12,963 nt of DNA, taken from positions 1 through 12,963 of the forward strand of contig JAOXYB010041395.1 in NCBI GenBank assembly GCA_028565635.1. The letters run 5' to 3'. The translations under genes were made by a program, and so were the position numbers. This document shows, one piece after another, positions 12,101 to 12,963 of the stretch. This stretch comes from Phoronis ovalis (Eukaryota; Phoronida; Phoronidae). The notes beneath the pieces were generated by a model, which did no database searches, was not told where the DNA came from, and was given only the letters and a program-made list of their open reading frames with translations. The first letter of the stretch is position 1. Each line of letters opens with the position of its first letter.

Positions 12101-12781
12101 ATGACCCTACTAGGAATTTTGCTGTTGTGTATACATGACCACATTGGAGATGTTCAGTGAAGTTAACATGGATATTGAAAGTACACTTGTATCACTTCTT
12201 TTAATACTGAAAATATCATGATTAGTGAAGTAATGTTAACAGTAATGTAATGTTATAAAATGATTTTATACCTAAAGGGGCCTACCAAAGTCTTGAATGT
12301 ATTTAAAATCAAAATAATTGTGATCCTATAACATGTTATCTTCAATAAAAAGTCAAGAACTGTACTCTATAAAGTGTCAAATTTTACATTATAGCCCATG
12401 TTGGAGAAAACGTCTCTCAAATGATGTTTCACATGTCCCCGTTTTGCCCTAGGTGAGGTGAGGTCAATCTTTAGGGTCCCTAGGAAATGCCTAACTTAAA
12501 CCAATAACTTGTCTAATAGGAAGAACAATCAAGAATTTGTCAATTAGTGAGTAAACACTATAGCTACATGTACTTGTGCTTTTTAATTTGAATGAACAGA
12601 TAACAACTTACAAATCTTGGCATACATATACAGTGTTATTTTCATACAGGACCAGGAATATGTTTGCTATGATTTGAAGTATGCTCTTCGTTTGTGTTCA
12701 GAGACTAAACACAAAAAAGCATGTGTTCATATCTACAGCACTATGGGTCTCTATGAAGAGGCTGTTGAGTCAGCTTTGGAG
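61..12781 (+). CDS. VPS18: VPS18 homologue, HOPS/CORVET core subunit (partial, 12 exons)
   Basis: Vps18 is a large beta-propeller plus alpha-solenoid protein. It sits in the core of the HOPS and CORVET complexes, which tether late endosomes, lysosomes and early endosomes before SNARE-driven fusion. Joining 61-173, 468-655, 918-1086, 1344-1401, 2877-3041, 3340-3404, 5381-5516, 5704-5856, 7968-8061, 10109-10338, 10596-10736 and 12650-12781 gives 548 codons with no stop. Every intron has GT...AG ends, and the phases agree (2,1,2,0,0,2,0,0,1,0,0,0). Stretches that match my memory of animal Vps18 include FGYSDLKLYHPKFRG, REARDVWQMYLDKGEFDLAK, NSFEEIALKF, YKFSPLLMQNVPRE, EQAIHNYLLSLYAK and YDLKYALRLCSE. 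The order is the same throughout, with no missing block. By comparison with the roughly 970-residue human protein, about the first fifth and the last quarter (coiled coil, RING-H2) are outside. The coding frame looks intact, so this is a functional gene and not a retrocopy. Confidence 0.95.
468..655 (+). CDS. VPS18: VPS18 exon 2 of window (propeller domain)
   Basis: This exon completes the split Gly codon and encodes RLYQFLGTIPASSE, then FGYSDLKLYHPKFRG and STFAWMT, up to residue 100 plus one base. The RLYQF motif and the GYS-L-Y-PK-R-FAWM pattern are characteristic of the Pep3/Vps18 domain family. The acceptor is TTTACAG at 461-467 and the donor is GTAAAT at 656. The preceding intron is only 294 nt and holds nothing recognisable. 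Confidence 0.93.
918..1086 (+). CDS. VPS18: VPS18 exon 3 of window (propeller domain)
   Basis: The product runs from GPGVYFGNIDCTGTGG to PPLAVVLTEFHCLVLFQNR. The segment PPLA-VLT-FH-L-L matches the last blades of the Vps18 propeller. The acceptor is ACTACAG before 918 and the donor is GTAATT after 1086. The exon begins in phase 1 and leaves an Arg codon split 2/1. A Gly-rich loop with acidic residues between the two conserved ends is typical of the variable loop in this domain. Flanking introns are 262 and 257 nt. Confidence 0.94.
1344..1401 (+). CDS. VPS18: VPS18 exon 4 of window (short, end of propeller)
   Basis: This is a 58-nt exon completing Arg and encoding LRVMCVLNEQLIYEDPYSE. Its position after LVLFQNR, and the V-LNEQ-IYED pattern, fit the last strand of the Vps18 propeller. 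The acceptor is ATTGCAG and the donor GAG|GTACAG is non-ideal. Reading through the donor adds 17 codons before a TGA at 1453-1455, so splicing here is required to keep the frame. It joins exon 5 in phase 0. Confidence 0.9.
1402..2876 (+). other. VPS18 intron 4, no gene seen
   Basis: This is a 1475-nt intron between GTACAG and TTTTAG. Apart from a CA/CATA microsatellite at 1774-1812, I see nothing I can name. Open stretches near 1640-2101 on both strands are low-complexity or antisense to each other and show no protein family similarity. The part at about 2400-2620 looks less AT-rich than its surroundings and might be an old repeat, but I see no terminal repeats, promoter boxes or coding relic. 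Confidence 0.7.
1774..1812. repeat. CATA / CA microsatellite
   Basis: The stretch reads ATACATACATACACACACACA and continues with further ACATA units, mixing a tetranucleotide and a dinucleotide repeat over about 39 bp in intron 4. It is an ordinary simple repeat. Confidence 0.85.
2877..3041 (+). CDS. VPS18: VPS18 exon 5 of window (propeller to solenoid)
   Basis: This exon has 55 whole codons starting RFGRLLGLCRDQLKG and ending KGEFDLAKQYAK. It carries the conserved IWLYTDQAVFKY and REARDVWQMYLD segments of Vps18. The REARDVW motif marks the start of the alpha-solenoid of clathrin-heavy-chain-like repeats. The acceptor is TTTTAG and the donor AAA|GTAAGT is near-perfect. Both ends are phase 0. 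An internal TTG at 2892 gives an open stretch running on to 3101, but residues past 3041 are intron. Confidence 0.96.
3340..3404 (+). CDS. VPS18: VPS18 exon 6 of window (solenoid)
   Basis: This is a 65-nt exon encoding DNPANMNKVLTKQAEYFF and then DKG plus two bases of a Gln codon. It corresponds to the helical hairpin after FDLAK in Vps18, where animal proteins read roughly VL--EA-F-F. The acceptor is TTTGTAG and the donor is GTAAGT at 3405. It leaves phase 2, which exon 7 completes exactly. Confidence 0.92.
3835..4501 (+). mobile_element. 5'-truncated non-LTR retrotransposon (LINE) 3' end
   Basis: The segment holds the C-terminal coding part of a LINE reverse transcriptase polyprotein, a short 3' UTR, an AATAAA at 4482-4487 and a terminal run of seven A at 4495-4501. 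It lies in the same orientation as the host gene. The 5' limit is an estimate: protein-like similarity can be followed back to about 3862, and the true junction could lie some tens of bases either side. I did not find convincing target-site duplications, which suggests an old insertion or a misplaced 5' end. Confidence 0.75.
3862..4352 (+). pseudogene. LINE ORF2 C-terminus with zf-RVT-like CCHC motif (broken)
   Basis: The clear part is an open stretch to the TAG at 4350-4352, translating as TNVRLFKMSKVESDFCTFCK and onward. It contains a C-X2-C-X8-H-X4-C motif with Cys at 4008 and 4017, His at 4044 and Cys at 4059. This is the pattern found after the reverse transcriptase domain in many invertebrate LINEs. 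Upstream, a different frame reads MRYNELPFNKPKKSKLEIF (3877-3933), which is the expected preceding segment, so a frameshift lies near 3930. That frame also has a TGA at 3871-3873, where related proteins usually have Trp. The catalytic core of the reverse transcriptase is absent. It is a dead fragment. Confidence 0.75.
5381..5516 (+). CDS. VPS18: VPS18 exon 7 of window (solenoid)
   Basis: This exon completes Gln and encodes YERSAMIYAITQNSFEEIAL, KFIKVEKKDALKIFLLRKLD and GLKAQ. The pattern Y--SA--YA-TQ--FEEIALKF is one of the most conserved in Vps18, and the following LRKLDGLK matches the animal RKL-SLK. The acceptor is ATTGTAG and the donor CAG|GTATAT. The exon ends in phase 0. Translation running past 5516 is intronic. 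Confidence 0.97.
5704..5856 (+). CDS. VPS18: VPS18 exon 8 of window (solenoid)
   Basis: This exon has 51 whole codons: DQTQMTMIITWLIEIYLNEL, then a polar linker GKLKEQGQSFSESYDKLQEE and FRKFLSQNRVK. The TQ-T---TWL-E-YL--LG signature identifies Vps18. The linker length matches the variable part before F--FL. The acceptor is TTACAG and the donor AAG|GTTAGT. The preceding intron is the shortest in the window at 187 nt. Confidence 0.96.
6145..6291. mobile_element. MITE-like element with 18-19 bp terminal inverted repeats
   Basis: The left arm ATAAAAATGTTGGCACTTT (6145-6163) and the right arm AAAGTGCCAACTTTTTAT (6274-6291) are inverted copies of each other, differing by a single inserted base. 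The interior is about 110 bp of AT-rich sequence with no coding capacity. A TA dinucleotide lies at each outer end (6146-6147 and 6289-6290), as expected for Tc1/mariner-type insertion. At 147 bp it has the size of a miniature inverted-repeat element. Family assignment is not possible from one copy. Confidence 0.55.
6291..6317. repeat. Short inverted repeat (hairpin) at repeat boundary
   Basis: TGCCCATCTCA pairs with TGAAATGGGCA across a short loop. The outer seven pairs are perfect, followed by one mismatch and three more pairs. It begins where the inverted-repeat element ends and is followed by CGTCGTC- and GTCGAC-containing sequence that leads into the tandem array. It may be the terminal structure of the larger repeat containing that array. 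Confidence 0.55.
6361..7445 (+). repeat. Degenerate tandem array, unit about 300 bp
   Basis: A block resembling GATTACTTCCAAGATGGCC, then GACTGGTGGCCATGTTTGTT, recurs at 6451, 6760, 6905 and 7196. A second marker like CTGCTTCA recurs at about 6381, 6676, 6823, 7126 and 7432. A third, (G)ACGATTCGAAGGTGGATTCA, occurs near 6533 and 7276 with a decayed version near 6985. Spacings are about 295-310 bp, except for one short unit of about 145 bp (6760-6905) that has lost half its length. Copies have diverged by many substitutions and indels, so the array is old. Confidence 0.8.
7968..8061 (+). CDS. VPS18: VPS18 exon 9 of window (solenoid)
   Basis: This exon has 31 codons plus one base: DCVNYNRNTVYDLIASHGNI followed by EDMVFFAMIMK. 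The pattern ---LIASHG--E-MV-FA-IM corresponds to the well-conserved ELLASHGDTEHMVYFAVIM segment of human Vps18. The acceptor is ATTGTAG before 7968. The donor AAAG|GTTTGT is weak but is the only one that keeps the frame into exon 10 (phase 1). Only this short exon separates two introns of over 2 kb. Confidence 0.95.
9391..9420 (+). repeat. G-rich patch on the sense strand
   Basis: Runs of five, four, two, four and two G occur within 30 bp: GGGGGAGGGG, then ATTCTTGG, then TTTTTGGGGTGG. With long loops these could form a G-quadruplex in DNA or in the pre-mRNA, although the spacing is looser than the usual motif. It stands out because the surroundings are strongly AT-rich. Confidence 0.5.
9491..9520 (+). 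repeat. 10-bp A-rich tandem repeat, three copies
   Basis: Three adjacent 10-mers read ATACCAAAAA, ATAACCAAAA and ATAACCAAAA. Related CCCAAAATATACC words flank them at about 9483 and about 9651, so the short repeat sits in a wider region of similar composition (about 9450-9710). Confidence 0.75.
10109..10338 (+). CDS. VPS18: VPS18 exon 10 of window (solenoid, largest exon here)
   Basis: This 230-nt exon completes Asp and encodes FERVISHHIQHDNFKAALEI, then LTGHSDTELVYKFSPLLMQN, VPRETVDMWIKL and LDPKKLIPALVQYDYNKKEM. The sequence E-VI-HH-QH--F--AL, the YKFSP-L----PR and the LDP-KLIPALV-Y segments are diagnostic for Vps18/Pep3 within the clathrin-heavy-chain-repeat superfamily. The acceptor is TTTGTAG and the donor CAG|GTATAA. 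It begins in phase 1 and ends in phase 0. Confidence 0.98.
10596..10736 (+). CDS. VPS18: VPS18 exon 11 of window (solenoid)
   Basis: This exon has 47 codons: GNEAIRYLEFCTQMLDNKEQ, AIHNYLLSLYAKLQPDKLMT and YLELQGS. The AIRY-EFC and EQAIHNYLLSLYA segments are nearly invariant in animal Vps18. The acceptor is TCTTCCAG with a T-rich tract and the donor TCA|GTAAGA. Both ends are phase 0. The preceding intron is 257 nt and AT-rich with nothing recognisable. Confidence 0.98.
10925..11226 (+). repeat. Degenerate minisatellite with core ACCCTGTGGTAAAT
   Basis: The core, or a close variant, starts at 10947, 10983, 11043, 11123, 11155, 11187 and 11213, with a more decayed copy at 10925. The cores at 11187 and 11213 are identical. 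Spacing is irregular (26-80 bp), and the spacers are A-rich with frequent GAAAA words. The array is flanked by G-runs of six (10865-10870) and nine (11243-11251). Conservation of the core rises towards the 3' end. Read on the minus strand the repeats give FTTGYTF and YHRV(Y/F) words, which explains the open stretches there. Confidence 0.85.
11565..11602. repeat. Perfect 14-bp stem-loop in intron 11
   Basis: TCTGGGACTAATAT (11565-11578) is followed by a 10-nt loop and its exact inverse complement ATATTAGTCCCAGA (11589-11602). Beyond the perfect stem there is partial outer pairing, with GCGAAATCA near 11548 against TGATTTGC near 11620. It could be a structured RNA element in the pre-mRNA or a small decayed inverted-repeat insertion. 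Function is unknown. Confidence 0.65.
12650..12781 (+). CDS. VPS18: VPS18 exon 12 of window (clathrin-type repeat region)
   Basis: This exon has 44 codons: DQEYVCYDLKYALRLCSETK, HKKACVHIYSTMGLYEEAVE and SALE. It matches the YDLKYALRLC---H-RACVH-Y---LYEEAVD-AL segment of animal Vps18, in the last clathrin-heavy-chain repeat before the coiled coil. The acceptor is ATACAG and the donor GAG|GTAAGA. It ends in phase 0. The next exon must lie beyond the window, past the GA repeat. Confidence 0.97.
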
Positions 12782-12833
12782 GTAAGATGAATACTAAACA
12801 TTATTAACCTTCTCATAATTACAGATAAATATT

Positions 12834-12963
<130 letters not shown>

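Larger units (their letters stand above)
10737..12649 (+). other. VPS18 intron 11, repeats but no gene seen
   Basis: This is a 1913-nt intron. It contains a degenerate minisatellite (10925-11226) and a perfect stem-loop (11565-11602), listed separately. Antisense open stretches at 10727-11268 are created by the minisatellite. The rest, including 11610-12649, is AT-rich with no coding relic or RNA gene that I recognise. Confidence 0.75.

Overview
This is a eukaryotic, intron-rich, AT-rich genomic window. It is best read as the middle of one protein-coding gene on the + strand, with no complete gene inside it. Twelve exons with GT/AG boundaries join into one open reading frame of 1644 nt (548 codons). 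That frame is collinear with the middle of VPS18 (Pep3p in yeast, deep orange in Drosophila), the core subunit of the HOPS and CORVET endolysosomal tethering complexes. The 5' part (N-terminal part of the beta-propeller) and the 3' part (end of the clathrin-type repeat region, coiled coil, RING-H2) lie outside the window.

The host is a metazoan. The dense introns, many of them unlike the few introns of vertebrate VPS18, the short exons, the non-LTR retrotransposon relic with an invertebrate-style C-terminus, and the degenerate intronic repeats all suggest a marine invertebrate. I cannot name the phylum from sequence alone.

Layout: exons 1-4 (61-1401) encode the end of the Pep3/Vps18 propeller domain and are closely spaced. 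Intron 4 (1402-2876) holds only a short CA/CATA microsatellite. Exons 5 and 6 (2877-3404) begin the alpha-solenoid. Intron 6 (3405-5380) contains a 5'-truncated, broken LINE 3' end at about 3835-4501. Exons 7 and 8 (5381-5856) follow. Intron 8 (5857-7967) carries a MITE-like inverted-repeat element (6145-6291), an adjoining hairpin, and a degenerate tandem array with a unit of about 300 bp (about 6361-7445). Exon 9 (7968-8061) is followed by intron 9 (8062-10108), with a G-rich patch and an A-rich 10-bp repeat. Exons 10 and 11 (10109-10736) are followed by intron 11 (10737-12649), with a degenerate minisatellite built on the core ACCCTGTGGTAAAT and a perfect 14-bp stem-loop. Exon 12 (12650-12781) is followed within about 50 bp by a long GA microsatellite that runs off the window end.

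I found no new multi-gene system. The window is a housekeeping trafficking gene whose interest lies in its intronic repeats.
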